A DNA stretch of 64,000 nucleotides from NCBI GenBank assembly GCA_963575745.1, contig CAUYUJ010016294.1, positions 1-64,000 of the forward strand, read 5' to 3'. Shown piece after piece: positions 1 through 10,230 of this stretch. The stretch's first letter is position 1; each line of letters starts with the position of its first letter. This DNA comes from Prorocentrum cordatum (Eukaryota > Sar > Dinophyceae > Prorocentrales > Prorocentraceae). The position numbers and the translations under genes are program-made. The notes beneath the pieces were generated by a model. That model saw only the letters and a list, made by a program, of their open reading frames with translations, was not told where the DNA came from and did no database searches.

Positions 1-37
<37 letters not shown>

Positions 38-38
38 A

Positions 39-91
<53 letters not shown>

Positions 92-146
92 ATAGAACTA
101 GTAGTAGTAATAGTAATAGTAATAGTACTGGTAGTCGTAGTCGTAA

Positions 147-197
<51 letters not shown>

Positions 198-215
198 GAG
201 TGGGAGTAGGAGTAG

Positions 216-284
<69 letters not shown>
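1..284. repeat. (AGT)n microsatellite
   Basis: An almost pure AGT trinucleotide array runs from the left edge, with a few AAT, GGAGT and ACT interruptions near 90-135 and 195-220. It probably continues beyond the window. It carries no gene. Confidence 0.97.
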
Positions 285-285
<1 letters not shown>

Positions 286-450
286 CACGCGAGCAGCTAA
301 TAGTCTTAAACTTAACATGGTGGTTGTTGTTGTTGCTGCTGTTGTTGAACTGCTGCTGCTGTTGTTTTTGCGGTGATAATTATAATTGTCGTTGTTATTT
401 CAACTGTTGCTATTGTCATTGTTGCTGCTATTGTTGTTGTTGTTTTATTT
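285..450 (+). repeat. Repeat R, 3' fragment, with TTG-rich tract
   Basis: The words CACGCGAGCAG and AGTCTTAAACTTA followed by a TTG/CTG tract match the 3' ends of two longer copies at 858-1240 and 4728-5445. Only the last ~35 bases of the conserved part are present. The adjoining AGT array has probably replaced the rest. Confidence 0.6.
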
Positions 451-624
451 GAAGCGAAATTACCGTTAATCTCCCCCTCCGGTAACATGTGTTTTTCAAT
501 TGAAATACCCTTTCCCGGGGCTCGCACCATGTTTTCTATCAGGGGAAATCTTCCTCCTCAAACTGCGTTGTTGGCCCTCGAACTACAACAACAACGGCTC
601 CCGCCTAATACTTCCTCATAATTA

Positions 625-790
625 ATCCCCAGCTCGCGCTCTCGTGTGCGGGACTTCCTCACAATTCATTCAAGAACCGCACTCTTGCGTGGGAGTTCCT
701 CGCAGTTTATTCAGACGCCGCGCCCTCGACATTCAGGAGTCACGCTCTCGCTGTGGATTTCCTAATCTCGCGATTCATGCAGGACGCACG
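625..790. repeat. Degenerate ~45-bp tandem repeat
   Basis: Roughly four diverged copies of a unit reading CGCGCTCTCG, GGGACTTCCTC, ATTCATTCAG occur in direct order. Copies differ in length and share about two thirds of their bases by eye. Confidence 0.5.
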
Positions 791-857
791 CTTTAGCAAC
801 CCGCCTACTCGACCTGGCCGCCTGGGCCCTCCTTCCCGACACGCCTGGTAGTGTCTA

Positions 858-1150
858 CCCGCCCGATCTGCCCGCTTGGTTCTGCCACGTGCGTTCTGCT
901 CCCAGCCTCCATTCTTAGTCTCTGTCGTGCTCCATCCTCCTCCCTCCCCCTTGCCCCTTCCTTCCATCCGTCCTCTCTTCCCCTGCCTCAAGGGCTGCAC
1001 GAAATACACGTTGCAGGTAAGAAAGATATACCCCCAATGGGGTACGGTCGAAGACGAAGAGGGCGGGTATCGAGGGTTCGGGATAGACGTGTTGAATGGC
1101 ACGCGAGCAGATAAGAGCGATCAGTCTCAAACTTATTGGTGTTGTTGTCG
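858..1150 (+). repeat. Repeat R, copy 1
   Basis: This aligns along its length with 4728-4990. Shared words are CCGATCTGCCCG, GGTTCTGCCACGTG, TTCCATCCGTCCTCTCTTCC, GTACG(G/A)TCGAAGACGAA and GTGTTGAATGGCAC. In both copies a TTG/GTT tract begins immediately after AGTCTYAAACTTA. Shadow ORFs on both strands are low complexity. Confidence 0.75.
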
Positions 1151-1239
1151 TTGTTGAGGTGGATCATGGTGGCTGTGATGCTGAGGTTGATGATGACTGC
1201 GACGACGACCGTAATCGTTGTGATCACGGTGACGAGGGG

Positions 1240-2280
1240 GGGGGGAGGGGGCCGAGGAGGAAGAAGAGGCGGCCCCCCGATCTAACACTGGCCAAATGCC
1301 GGGTACGCGGATCAGGCGAAGCGGTGAAGGATGACAAGCAGGAAGAAGGAGTGGGGGGAGCGCAGTAGGCGCAGGAACAGCGGCCGGCTGGCGGGCCGCC
1401 GGCCTGGTCCCCCTCCCCCCCCGCGTGGCTCTCAGGAGCCCCTCCTCTGGCGTCCCCTCCCCGATCCCTCCCCGCGGCTCGTTGCTGCGGGCACCATGAT
1501 CGGATCAACAACGCTGCCATCCCCCCCAGCGGCTTTCGCCGCTACGCAGGGGGTTGATGCGAAGCGCGGCGAGACGGCAAACGGCTGAACGACGACCCCC
1601 CCCTCCTCCTCCTCCTTCTCCTCCTCTTCCTACTCCTCGCGCCTCTCCCTGCTATTCCGCCACTCCTCCCTCTTCCCTCCATCCTGCCTCCCAGCACCTT
1701 TTTCCTCTCCTCTGGTTCTCTGACTTCTGGGTCGCCTCGGCACTCGGGAAACTCTATGGGGGGGAATGGTGTGCAGCTGGATGTTGATGTTGCTTTACAA
1801 CTGTCCCGATTCCGCTTCCGATCCTTCCTCGTCATCGGCTGGGCCCGCGAGCTCCCCCCTCCCCCAGGGACCCTGCGACCCTGGAGGCGTGGGTACTTAC
1901 TCTCGGAACGCTGGGGATCCTGGGGGCCCTGGGGACCCTGGGGCCCGGGGAAAGCCGAGCCTGCGCTCGAGCCCGAGCACGGCCCCCTTGCATCCCCTGC
2001 CCATCTCTCGGAGCAAGGCGAATTCATACAACGGCACTTCAAAATCGGTCCCCAGACCCCTCCTGGGGTCCAAACGCACCGGTTTTCCGAGCTGCGTCCA
2101 GGCGCGCCGCCGGAGCGTGGTGAGCGTTGTGAACCGCAGCGCTCCAGGACTGGAACGTATACCGCGCTCTCGGGATAGCCCTGTAACCATGTCCGCTTCC
2201 GTGTCTATCGTGTACCATTCTAGCCTCTGGCTTCCGCCCCGCGGCCACGGCCACGGCTGGGACTGTGGCCGCACGAGAGC
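1240..2280. other. No recognisable gene
   Basis: GC-rich sequence with short C and G runs and TCC-rich stretches near 1600-1640. Overlapping ORFs on both strands are compositional: rich in Arg, Pro and Gly, with no family motif. I see nothing I can support as a gene. Confidence 0.6.
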
Positions 2281-2495
2281 CCAGAATCGAATCGAGAAGT
2301 CGGATCGGCGATCGACATGAGTCGGATCGGCGGGAATCGGCAGCCAAGTCGGTCGGAGTCGAAACAGCGGGAATCGGCAGGCTAGTAGGCCTCCCTCGAG
2401 AAATCAAAATCCAAATCGGAGCCCGAAGTCGAATCACATCGGAATCGGAATCCATCGTAATCGAAGCGAACCGAATCGGAGGAGTCGAAATGAGC
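2281..2495. repeat. Degenerate GAATCGG/GTCGGA repeat
   Basis: Short words GAATCG, AATCGG and GTCGGA recur every 6-12 bases across about 200 bases, giving Arg/Ser/Glu-rich shadow ORFs. This is a decayed short-unit array. Confidence 0.65.
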
Positions 2496-2793
2496 CCGTG
2501 GCCGTGGCTCCCGAGAGACGAAAACCATGCATCCCCCCCCCCTCCACACGCGGCGTGGAGGCGTCTCGGCGTCAGAGCACCGAGGCGTCTCGGCGTCTTG
2601 GCGTCGAGCCGTTGCTGGCGGGGGCGGTGCTTCTGCGAGGAACCTGACACAGTGTTGACCTGCAGGAAAAAGGATAATAAGCTCTGCCAGTACGGAACGG
2701 CAGACCATCCATTCAGCCACCCAGCAAGGCGACCGTCACCCGGCATCTCCCGGTTGTGGTAGCCAAGCTGCCTGGCGACACTCTCCCTCTACC

Positions 2794-2842
2794 TTCTCCT
2801 CCTCCTCCTCCTCCTCCTCCTCCTCCTCCTCCTCCTCCTCAT
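2794..2842. repeat. (TCC)n microsatellite
   Basis: Pure CTC/TCC triplets. Together with the GGA array at 3166-3320 it brackets a GC-rich segment in inverted orientation. Confidence 0.95.
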
Positions 2843-2849
2843 CGGCTGG

Positions 2850-3165
2850 CTGCATCTTGGGGTTGTGGGGAATCTGCGTGGCGCCCTCCTCCTCCGCCCC
2901 CTCTTCAGCCTCCTCCTCCTCCTCGGCCTCCGCCCCCTCCTCCTCGGCGGACCGCAGGCGCGGCCCCGCCTCCTCCTCGGCCTCCCGGCGTCGAGCCGTT
3001 GCTGCGTCGAGGCCGTGGCCGTGGCCACCCCCCGGCCCGCCAGCGTGCGCAGCGGCTGCGCCTGCTCCTCGGAGATCGTCAGCTCGGGGACGCGCTCCCG
3101 GCCGCCGATGGCCTGCCGCCCGCTCCCCCCCCCCCTGTGCCCGAGCCGGCCCCGCCGGTACTGCG
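2850..3165 (-). other. Possible exon fragment, unknown acidic protein
   Basis: Between the TCC and GGA arrays the minus strand is open in two frames. One frame gives an ordinary-looking stretch containing VPELTISEEQAQPLRTLAG. The other gives an Ala/Glu-rich run merging with poly-Glu from the arrays. I recognise no domain. No start codon or splice site is decisive, and the openness may simply follow from GC content. Transcript evidence would be needed to call it a gene. Confidence 0.2.
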
Positions 3166-3320
3166 AGGAGGAGGAGGAGGAGGAGGAGGAGGAGGCGGAG
3201 GAGGAGGAGGAGGAGGAGGAGGAGGAGGAGTTGAGGAGCTGGAGGAGGATGAGGAGGATGGAGGAGGAGGAGGAGGAGGAGGAGGAGGAGGAGGAGGAGG
3301 AGGAGGAGGAGGAGGGGGCG
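3166..3320. repeat. (GGA)n microsatellite
   Basis: GGA triplets with short breaks (GGCGGA, TTGAGGAGCT, GATGAGGATGGA). The three plus frames read as poly-Gly, poly-Glu and poly-Arg. Confidence 0.95.
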
Positions 3321-3329
3321 AGAGGCGGA

Positions 3330-3500
3330 TGACGAAGACGACGACGACAACGACGACGAGGGTGAGGTGATGATGATGACGATGATGATGCTGATGCTGA
3401 TGCTGACGATGATGCTGGTGATGATGGGGGTGGTGGTGATGATGACGATGATGATGGTGGTGATTCTTGGATGCTGGTGACGATGCCGATGATGGCGATA
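3330..3500. repeat. GAC/GAT-rich trinucleotide tract
   Basis: ACGACGACGAC followed by imperfect GATGATGATGCTGAT triplets. Simple sequence, no gene. Confidence 0.85.
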
Positions 3501-4107
3501 AGCATGGTGATGGTGATGACCCCGAGCTGCACTGCCATGCTTGTGGTGGAAGGAGTCCTCGTGCCCTCAGCGAGCCGCCACGCTGTGGGCACTACTCAGC
3601 CACAGGCAGAGCTGCGCCCCGAGCAGCGTGCGCTGCAGCCTCCGGCGCCGCTGCCGCATCCTGGTGCTGGGCCACAGTCGCTGATGGAGGCCAGCTCCGC
3701 AGCCATCATTCCGAGGAATGTGTCCGTCTGCGGGTGGAGGCGACTGTGCGGCTCGTAGCCCAACGCGGCCGCGTTACCCTCGTTGCTTTGTCTCGCAGTC
3801 CAGTGCCCGCCGCCTCCGCTGCGACCTCGCGCGCGTGCACGTGTCGCGCCGCGTGTGGGCTGCGGATCGAGGCACCCCACGCCCATGCATGGGTTGCCGT
3901 TGGTGCCCTGCCGGCAACACCAAGCATGGCCTCCTCGCGCTGAGGCGTGTCGCCTTCTGCCGCCGCATCCTCGCAGCTGGGAGCTGGTGCAGCTGGGGCC
4001 CGTGTTGCTCCTCGTCGACGTCGGCTCCTGCTCGACGGGCGAGCTGGGCCAGGCCAGTGCGCAGGGCGCGGCGGGGCCTCCGGCGCGCCAGCCGCCCTTC
4101 TCGGAGG
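3501..4107. other. GC-rich segment, no recognised gene
   Basis: Open frames exist on both strands. The minus-strand frame has a Cys-rich stretch (WCCRQGTNGNPCMGVGC) but no spacing I can match to a known zinc or disulfide fold. I make no functional call. Confidence 0.4.
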
Positions 4108-4319
4108 CCTCCCAGACGGGGTCCGAGCAGGAAGGGTCGGAGGATTGCTCCGCATCGCCAACGCATCGGCGATGCGTCGGCGATGCATCGCCGACGTCGG
4201 CGACGCATCTGCGCTGTCGGCGTGGAGAAAGTCGGGTTCCACAGCGGAGCCGCATCGCCAATGCATCGGCGATGCGGCGCGATCCTCCGACCCCATTTGT
4301 TCCGACCCCATCTGGGAGG
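4108..4319. mobile_element. F1 inverted-repeat element, copy 1
   Basis: The left end CCTCCCAGACGGGGTC and right end GACCCCATCTGGGAGG are inverted repeats with one mismatch. The interior is built of GATGCATCGGCGATG-type palindromes and the conserved words GTGGAGAAAGTCGGG and GGCGCGATCCTCCGACCCC. Four other copies lie in the window (28526, 30446, 37489, 50354). No coding capacity: it resembles a MITE or other foldback element. Confidence 0.8.
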
Positions 4320-4339
4320 TCCAGATTTTTGCAGCCCGA

Positions 4340-4500
4340 AGGGTCGGGCCTTCTCAGAAGGCTCGGAAGTCCCCTGGCCTTCTGAGAAGTTCTCTGAGCC
4401 TCCCCCGAAGTCGCAGAAAACTGCTCCGAAGGCCGGAGGCCTTCTGAGAAGCCACGCCGCCTTCTGAGAAGGCCTTCTCCTTCTCACTTCCCCCCCTCGC
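4340..4500 (+). mobile_element. F4 CTTCTGAGAAGGC element, copy 1
   Basis: It contains four CTTCTGAGAAG palindromes and the words GGAAGTCCCCTGGCC and CGCAGAAAACTGCTC, then TTCTCCTTCTCACTT. The same order recurs at 34143-34320, and reversed or diverged at 45537-45720 and 15657-15785. It follows directly on F1 copy 1. Confidence 0.7.
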
Positions 4501-4727
4501 TCGCCGCCGATCTTCTGAAGCCCGTGCTCACTCGCGGCGCAGAGGTCCAGCATCGACCCTGTCCGGTTCATGGCGGACTCGAAAAGGCTGCACTCGGACG
4601 CACGGGCCAGGCAGGCCCTGGAGCGCGTGCTCTGCTCTTGGCGACGTGGGGGCTCGACGCCTGTGCGGCGAGACGACGGACTCCTTTCTCCCATTTTGTT
4701 GTCCTGCTGTTGCTGCCCGTCCGATCT

Positions 4728-4985
4728 GCCCGTCTGGTTCTGCCACGTGTTGTCTGCTCCTGGACCCCCTCCTGCTAGTTTCTCTGGTGCTCCGTCCTCA
4801 TCCCCCCCCTTCCATCCGTCCTCTCTTCCCTGTTTTGGGGCTGCACTAGGTGCTCGTGGCAGGTAGGGAAGATCTGCCCCCAAGGAGGTACGATCGAAGA
4901 CGAACAGGGGACCGAGGGTTTCGGATACATGTGTTGAATGGCACACGACAAGATGGGAGCGAACAGTCTTAAACTTATGGTTGTC
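4728..4985 (+). repeat. Repeat R, copy 2
   Basis: Full-length match to 858-1140, ending AGTCTTAAACTTA and passing straight into the long TTG array. The association of this conserved module with a TTG tract in all three copies suggests the array belongs to the repeat. Confidence 0.75.
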
Positions 4986-4999
4986 GCTGCGGTTGCTGT

Positions 5000-5061
<62 letters not shown>

Positions 5062-5256
5062 TTGCTGTTCTTGTTGATGTTGCTGTCGTTGCTGCTATTG
5101 TTGGTGTTGTTGTTGCTGCTGTTGTTATTGTTGTTTCTGTCATTGCCGTTGCTGTTGGTGTTGTTGTTGCTGCTGCTGTTGTGGTTGTGGTTGTGGTTAT
5201 TGTTGTTGTTGTTGCTGCTGCTATTGTTGCTGCTGTTGTGGTTGCTGTTGTTTTGT

Positions 5257-5290
<34 letters not shown>

Positions 5291-5445
5291 GTTGTGATTG
5301 TTGTTGTTGCCGTTGTGGTTGTTGTTGTTGTTGCGGTTGTTGTTGCTGTGGTTATGATTGCTGCTGTTGCTGCTGCTGTTGTTGTTGTGGTTGTGGTTGT
5401 GGTTGTGGTTGTTGTTGTGGTGGTGGTGGTTGTTGTTGTGATTCC
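4980..5445. repeat. (TTG)n imperfect microsatellite
   Basis: About 460 bases of TTG with CTG, GTG and ATG variants. The long Leu-, Val- or Cys-rich ORFs here are simple-sequence artefacts. Confidence 0.95.
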
Positions 5446-5640
5446 CCTCCAGACGGCGGCCAACGATGACTAACGATCAAGGGCAGGGCCTGGAAGACAG
5501 CGCGGCTGTGTGGAGATCCCCAGTGGCCTACTCAGTCAACGACAGCCGAACTCAATATCAACAAAAACAATCCTTCAAGAAACGGGGGCCAACTCCCGGA
5601 AAATTCGAAACACCTTTAGGCCTCTTTCCCTCGGCATCCG
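5446..5640. other. Spacer, no feature seen
   Basis: About 190 bases of ordinary sequence between the TTG and GGA arrays. No gene, RNA or repeat recognised. Confidence 0.5.
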
Positions 5641-5885
5641 CAGGAGGAGGAGGAGGAGGAGGAGGAGGAGGAGGAGGAGGAGGAGGGAGGAGGAGGAGGA
5701 GGAGAGGAGGAGTGAGGAGGAGGAGGGAGGGAGAAGGAGTAAGAGGAGGAGGAAGAGGAGGAAGGAGGAGAGGAGGAGCGAGGACGAAGGAGGAGAAGGA
5801 GGAGGAAAGAGGAGGGAGGGAGGAGGAGGGAGGGAGGAGGAGGAGAGGAGGAGGAGAAGAGGAGGTAGAAGGAGGAAGGAGAAAC
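5641..5885. repeat. (GGA)n microsatellite, degenerate
   Basis: Pure GGA triplets at the left decay into AGG/GGAG/GAAGG mixtures at the right, so phase is lost and all frames stay open. Confidence 0.95.
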
Positions 5886-6136
5886 TGGGCCAGCTCTCCG
5901 TCAGATCGGTGAAGGAACGCCGGCCCAGCTCTTCGGACGGAGATTTCTTGAATCAGCTGCTCGGCTGCGGCAGGCCCCGCCCCGAGGAGACCACCCGCTC
6001 GAAAAACACCCCCGCGCCGTGCCCCACCCCCGGCAGACCTTCCCGAGGCCCCAGGATGGCCTCCCGAGGGCCCCCAAAAAGGTTCCAGTGATCCGGAAGT
6101 CTAAAAAGGGGTCCAAGTCGCTCGACGACCGATGTG

Positions 6137-6306
6137 CCCAGACCCTCGACGTCGTGATTTTTTCACAGCGTCGACCCTCAGAGGTCTGGACCCCTTCCCT
6201 GGAACTGGTTTTTCATGCTGAGTCGCTTTTTGACGGTCCCGAGGCCTGGTAGGGCCCCCCCAAAGGCAGACAATAGCCAAAAACTGCTGTCACGAAGGGG
6301 TCTGGG
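6137..6306 (+). mobile_element. F3 element, copy 1
   Basis: The ends CCCAGACCCTC and GGGGTCTGGG are inverted. Inside are GTCGTGATTTTTTCAC, AGAGGTCTGGACCCCTTCCC, GGTTTTTCATGCTGAGTCG and GACGGTCCCGAGGCC. The same order occurs at 32921-33106 (plus) and, reversed, at 18419-18603 and 29090-29275. Non-coding, MITE-like. Confidence 0.75.
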
Positions 6307-6473
6307 TAAGGCTCGGCATCAAGCACGCACAACGGCAGCAGAACCTTCGACGAGGGTGGGAGTACCATGTGGACCTGCTCTAGAAAAAACCGTAAACGGA
6401 TCTGCCCTGTATCTGACCTTGCACTGCGCCGAACGCAACGGTCACGTTGTCCATAAACGTATCCGCCCTGAAA

Positions 6474-6514
6474 GCGTCTATGGACGTCACGGCATCCGAT
6501 GTGTCCATAGACGC
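6474..6514. repeat. Perfect 12-bp inverted repeat
   Basis: GCGTCTATGGAC and GTCCATAGACGC are separated by 17 bases. A near-repeat AAACGKATCYGCCCTG also occurs twice just upstream. This could be a small foldback remnant. Confidence 0.6.
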
Positions 6515-6585
6515 CTTTGGCTACGACGCGAGAGCGGTCTTTGGCGTCGGCCCCAGATGTTGGTCTTTTGGAAGCAGGTCGGCTT

Positions 6586-6737
6586 AGGTCGGTCATGTCC
6601 TCCTACAGACGAACTATGGAAGAAAGATCAGATTAGTCAAACAATATTCAGAACGAACCAAATATAGTCGAACAAACATCCCTGGACTATTCTCACTATT
6701 CTCGAACCCTCCTCCTGTAGAGGGACACGCTCGACTT
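6586..6737. mobile_element. F7 element, copy 1 (AGGTCGGGC ends)
   Basis: The left end AGGTCGGTCATGTCCTCC and right end CTCCTGTAGAGGGACACGC then TCGACTT are imperfect inverted repeats. The interior is AT-rich relative to its surroundings. Better-matched copies are at 49450-49608, 33217-33743 (interrupted) and 13659-13745 (left part). Confidence 0.65.
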
Positions 6738-6954
6738 AACGCTAAGCTTGGCCCTCCGAGAGGTTTGCCCCGCGCGGGCGGCGGCCCGGCCTCTCGCTCC
6801 TGGTGTGGGGGGGGGGGGGGGTTCCCAGGCCCCGCCCCTCCTGGGGCCCGGGCCGGGGGGGGGGGGCGTTTCCGCGAGCGGGGTCGCCGCCCCCTCCAGG
6901 GAGCCGGGCCCCCCTGGATCCCCCCATGGATCCCCCATGAGGAAACCTCGCGCT

Positions 6955-7250
6955 CTCGGGGCTCCTCTCCCTCCTCCTCCTCCTCCTCCTCCTCCTTCCT
7001 CCCTCCTCACTCCCCGTGCTCCTCTCCTCTTCCTCCTCCCTCTCCTTCCTCCTCTCCTCTTCTCCTCCTCCTCCGCCTCTTCCCCCTCGTCCTCCTCTCC
7101 CTGCTCTTCCTCCTCATCCCTCCTCCTTTCGTCTCCTCCCTCCCCTCCTCTCCTCCTCCTCCTCCTCCTCCCCTTCCCCCTCCCCCCCCTCCTCCTCCCT
7201 TCCTCCTCCTCCTCCTACCTCATCCTCCCTCCTCCTCCTCCTGGCAGCGG
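6955..7250. repeat. (TCC)n / CTC-rich tract
   Basis: About 300 bases of CTCCTC with CCC and CTT interruptions. Pro-, Ser- and Leu-rich ORFs over it are artefacts. Confidence 0.95.
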
Positions 7251-7924
7251 GGCCCCAGAGACACCGAGTCCGGGGGGGTCTCTGGGGCGTTCGGCGCGCG
7301 GCGCGGGCCCTGTCCCGCGGGCCGCCGCCCGCCGCGCCCCTCCCTGTGCTTAGCCGCGAATGCGGCGGAGAAGTTGGGCGCCGCCTCGACACCTCCCGGC
7401 TGGGTGCCAGACCGCCCGGAAGGTCTGGGACGCCTGGTCCCTGGCCGGATAGCTGCCCTGCTCCTCCAGTTCGGGCGGCAGTTCGGCGCCTGCCTTACCA
7501 GCTCGAGGCGCCCGCAGGCTGCCGCCTCGCGGCGTCGATCCAGCGGCCAGCAGGGGGGCGCGAGATGCCCGAGGTCGCCCGGCGCCGCCAGCTCGAGGAG
7601 GCCCAGCGCGTCGAGGTCGCGTGGCCAGTCGCCGCCGCCCAGCGCCGGCACCGCCGCCCGGCTCCCCGCCGCCGCAATCCTGCCAGCTCCCGCGAGCGCC
7701 CAGCGCTCGCCTCCGCCAGCAGCGTCGCCGCCCCCCGCGCAGCGTCCCCCGCGGCCGCCGGCGCCTGCGCCGCCAGCGCCGCCCGTGCCGCCGCTGCCCG
7801 GCTGCCTGGCCCGCCTGACGAATCGTCGCCCTGTTTAGCGCCCGCGCCGCAGGCCCGCGGGCGCGCGCCGAGCTAGCGCGCGGGCGGCGCGCCGCCGCCG
7901 GCCCAGCGGCGCACCGCCCCGCGC
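7251..7924. other. Very GC-rich segment downstream of retroelement 1
   Basis: By eye well above 70 percent GC, open on both strands through lack of AT. It lies on the 3' side of the minus-strand endonuclease domain and may be the retroelement 3' untranslated part. I see no motif that fixes a gene. Confidence 0.4.
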
Positions 7925-8297
7925 GCAGCGAAGCAAGTGGGGCGGAGCGCCTCGGCGTGCCCCGCTGAAACGTCGCCGCGAGGCTCTGGCGCGCCGCTGC
8001 GAGCGCCTCGGGGCCCCCGCGCGCCCGGGTGCGCGAGGGCGCCTGCGCCTCCTTTCCGGAGCGCCCGAGGGTCTCCAGCGCGAAAGCCGTCAGCGCCGGG
8101 CCCGGGCAGCGCGCGTGCTTGCGCTCCTCCCAGGCCGCGGCGGCGCCGCCGCCCCGGGCGGCGCGGCCCCAGCCCGCGTTCGCGCCGAGAGAGGCGTCAG
8201 TAACCGCCGCGTCGACGTAGGCAACGCCGACCGTGGGGTCTGCAAAGGCCACGTCGAGGCGAGCGGCCTCCGCGGTGCCGTCGGGGCGCGCGCGTTT
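7925..8297 (-). pseudogene. Retroelement 1 restriction-like endonuclease domain
   Basis: Directly after the TGA the frame reads RARPDGTAEAARLDVAFADP, then VAYVDAAVTDAS, then AWEERKHARCPGPALTAFAL and LETLGRSG. RPD, the following D and the E-x-K are in the order expected for the PD-(D/E)xK nuclease that nicks target DNA in restriction-like-endonuclease non-LTR elements. The recognisable domain fades near 7925; the frame stays open further only because of GC content. Confidence 0.65.
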
Positions 8298-9572
8298 TCA
8301 CGCGGGCGCAAATTGCTCCGTGGCCGCGCCTGTCGCGCCGCGGGCGCCGAGCCAGCGGGCGAGCCAATCCCGGGCGCCGTCGCGGCGCTGGGTCGCGCCG
8401 CCGCCGTGGCAGCCCAGGCGGTGCCCCGCTGTCGGGTCGGCCCCGCAGCGCGCGCCGCCCTCCCTGCGCCGGCAGCAGGCGTCGCTGGCGGTAGCTGGCA
8501 GGGGCGGCAGCAGGCGCGGCGCGAGGGCTGGGAGGAAGTTCGCGTTCGCCAGCGCGTGGTCCTCCGCAGTCGGCGGCTGGAGCCAGCTCCCCGCCCCCTT
8601 CCCGCTGGCCGAGCGTAGCTGCGCTACCCATTCTGGTGGCAAGGCGCCCAGGGGCCGCTGCCGGCGCGCGTGCTGCTCCGGCGCCGCGAGGGCGCGCTGT
8701 GCTTTCGCCTGGGGCTCCGCGGCGGCGCGCAGCCAGGTCGCGCCGCGCAGCTGGAGAGCGCGGCCCGCCCTCTCGGCCGCACCCCGCGCCGTCGGGCAGG
8801 CGAGCTGGAAATCCTCGAGGCTGGAAAGTCCGAGCTCACTGCAGACGCCCGCCAGGCGCGCCTGCCAAGCCCCCGCGTAAGCGGGCAGGCGGCGGTGCGC
8901 GAGGCCCTGCAGCCCGAGCCCGCCGCCAGTGCTGGGCAGGAGGGCCAGGTCGCGCGCGTCGTCTGGCAGAGTCTGTTGCCCTGTGGGCGGCCGCAGGATC
9001 TCGCGCGCGTGGCCGAGAACCGCTGCGTCGTGCGCCTGGCGCCGCGCCTCGTCCAGCAGGTGCGCTCGCGCGCGGTGCAAGGCCGCGCCGTTGGCGAGGG
9101 TGCGGGGCGGGGCGAACTCGCCCTCGGCGCGCAGCCCGCGCCGTCGGAGCCGGCGGAGGGCCGCGAGGTAGGCGTCGAGGTGGTCTCGGGCCGCCCGCGG
9201 GGCGGCCGTCGGCGAGAAGCTTGCCCTCGCGGGGTCGGCGCCCGGGTCTGCCCCCGCCGCGTTGTGCGCGTGGGGCAGCGTGCTTCCCGCGTGCGCGAAG
9301 TCGGGCACTTCTGCCGGCGCCAGCGGCCCTCGGGGATGCAAAGCTCGAGGGTTCCAGACCTTGGTCTTCCGCGCGCTCGCGTGGAGGCGGCGCGCCGCCA
9401 GGGGCGCTGGCGCCGCGAGGAGCGCGGCGGCCAGTGCGCGCGGGCTGCCCGCGACGCACGCGTCGTCGAGGTAGGCCACCGCCCTTGCGTCGGGGTCCTG
9501 GCGGCGCGCCGCCGCCTCCAGGCCCTCGTGGAGAGTCGCCGCCGCAAGCGAGAAGAACGCCGGGGAGAGGGG
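8298..9572 (-). pseudogene. Retroelement 1 RT palm, thumb and Cys/His cap (frame B)
   Basis: In frame with the preceding segment. It holds PLSPAFFSLAAATLHEGLE, the catalytic AYLDD motif, a linker with TGGGLGLQGLAHRRLPAYAG, and a Cys/His-rich stretch (CCRRREGGARCGADPTAGHR then LGC) of the type that precedes the endonuclease in these elements. It ends at TGA 8298-8300, after which the same frame carries on into the endonuclease. The catalytic residues themselves look intact. Confidence 0.8.
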
Positions 9573-10230
9573 TCAAACCTGGCCCACCCCGCGCTGCGCC
9601 CTGACCGGCGCCGCCCTGGCCCCGGGAGGGCAGGCCCCGTGCGTAGTGGCCCCGCCGTGCCGCGTCTGCGCCAGCCGCGAGAGCTTCGGCAGGCGGCCAG
9701 CGACCTCCCGCAGCAGGGTGTGCCGGCAGAGCTCGCTGAACGCGTTAGCCACGTCCAAGCAGCGCGACGCCGGGATCCTGCTCCAGCGCGGATTCAGCAG
9801 CGGCAGCAGCCGCATGGCCTGCTCCAGCACCCGGCCCTCCAGGATGAGGACGAGCACCTGCGCGAGTGCCTGCTTCCCTTCGCTGTGCCCGCGCAGAGCA
9901 GCCCAGTGCTCGAAGCGTGCGCCCGAAAGGCCTGGGCCCGAGTGGCGCGGGCACTTCCCGAGGCTGCCCGCTGCCTCTTCGGCCGCGTCGGCCTCCCAAG
10001 GCTCGGCGGGCCGCGCTGCGGGCGGCGGCGGCGGGCGGTCGGCGGGCGCCGCCGGCGGGAAGGGGGCGGCCAGGTCTCGAGCCACCCAGGGCCCTTGCGC
10101 CAGCTTGCTGGGCCCCGCGGCCGCCGTGGCAGCGCGGCCGACCTCTCCGAGCATGATGGGCTCATGCACCCGCCGGGCCAATTTCCCCGGGTGTCCGCTG
10201 GCCCGCGCGGTCCTCGGCCGGTTCCCCGGG
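9573..10230 (-). pseudogene. Retroelement 1 RT fingers and palm, first part (frame B)
   Basis: Reads ...GHPGKLARRVHEP..., then SGPGLSGARFEHWAAL, then LDVANAFSELCRHTLL. The Asp of LDVANAF is the motif A catalytic Asp. The frame stops at TGA 9573-9575 inside motif B: GVGQ-V-stop-PLSP where relatives usually read Q-G-D-P-L-S-P. The same frame continues beyond the stop. Two compensating single-base indels around the CAGGTTTGACCC sequence would explain both the changed residue and the stop. Confidence 0.75.
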
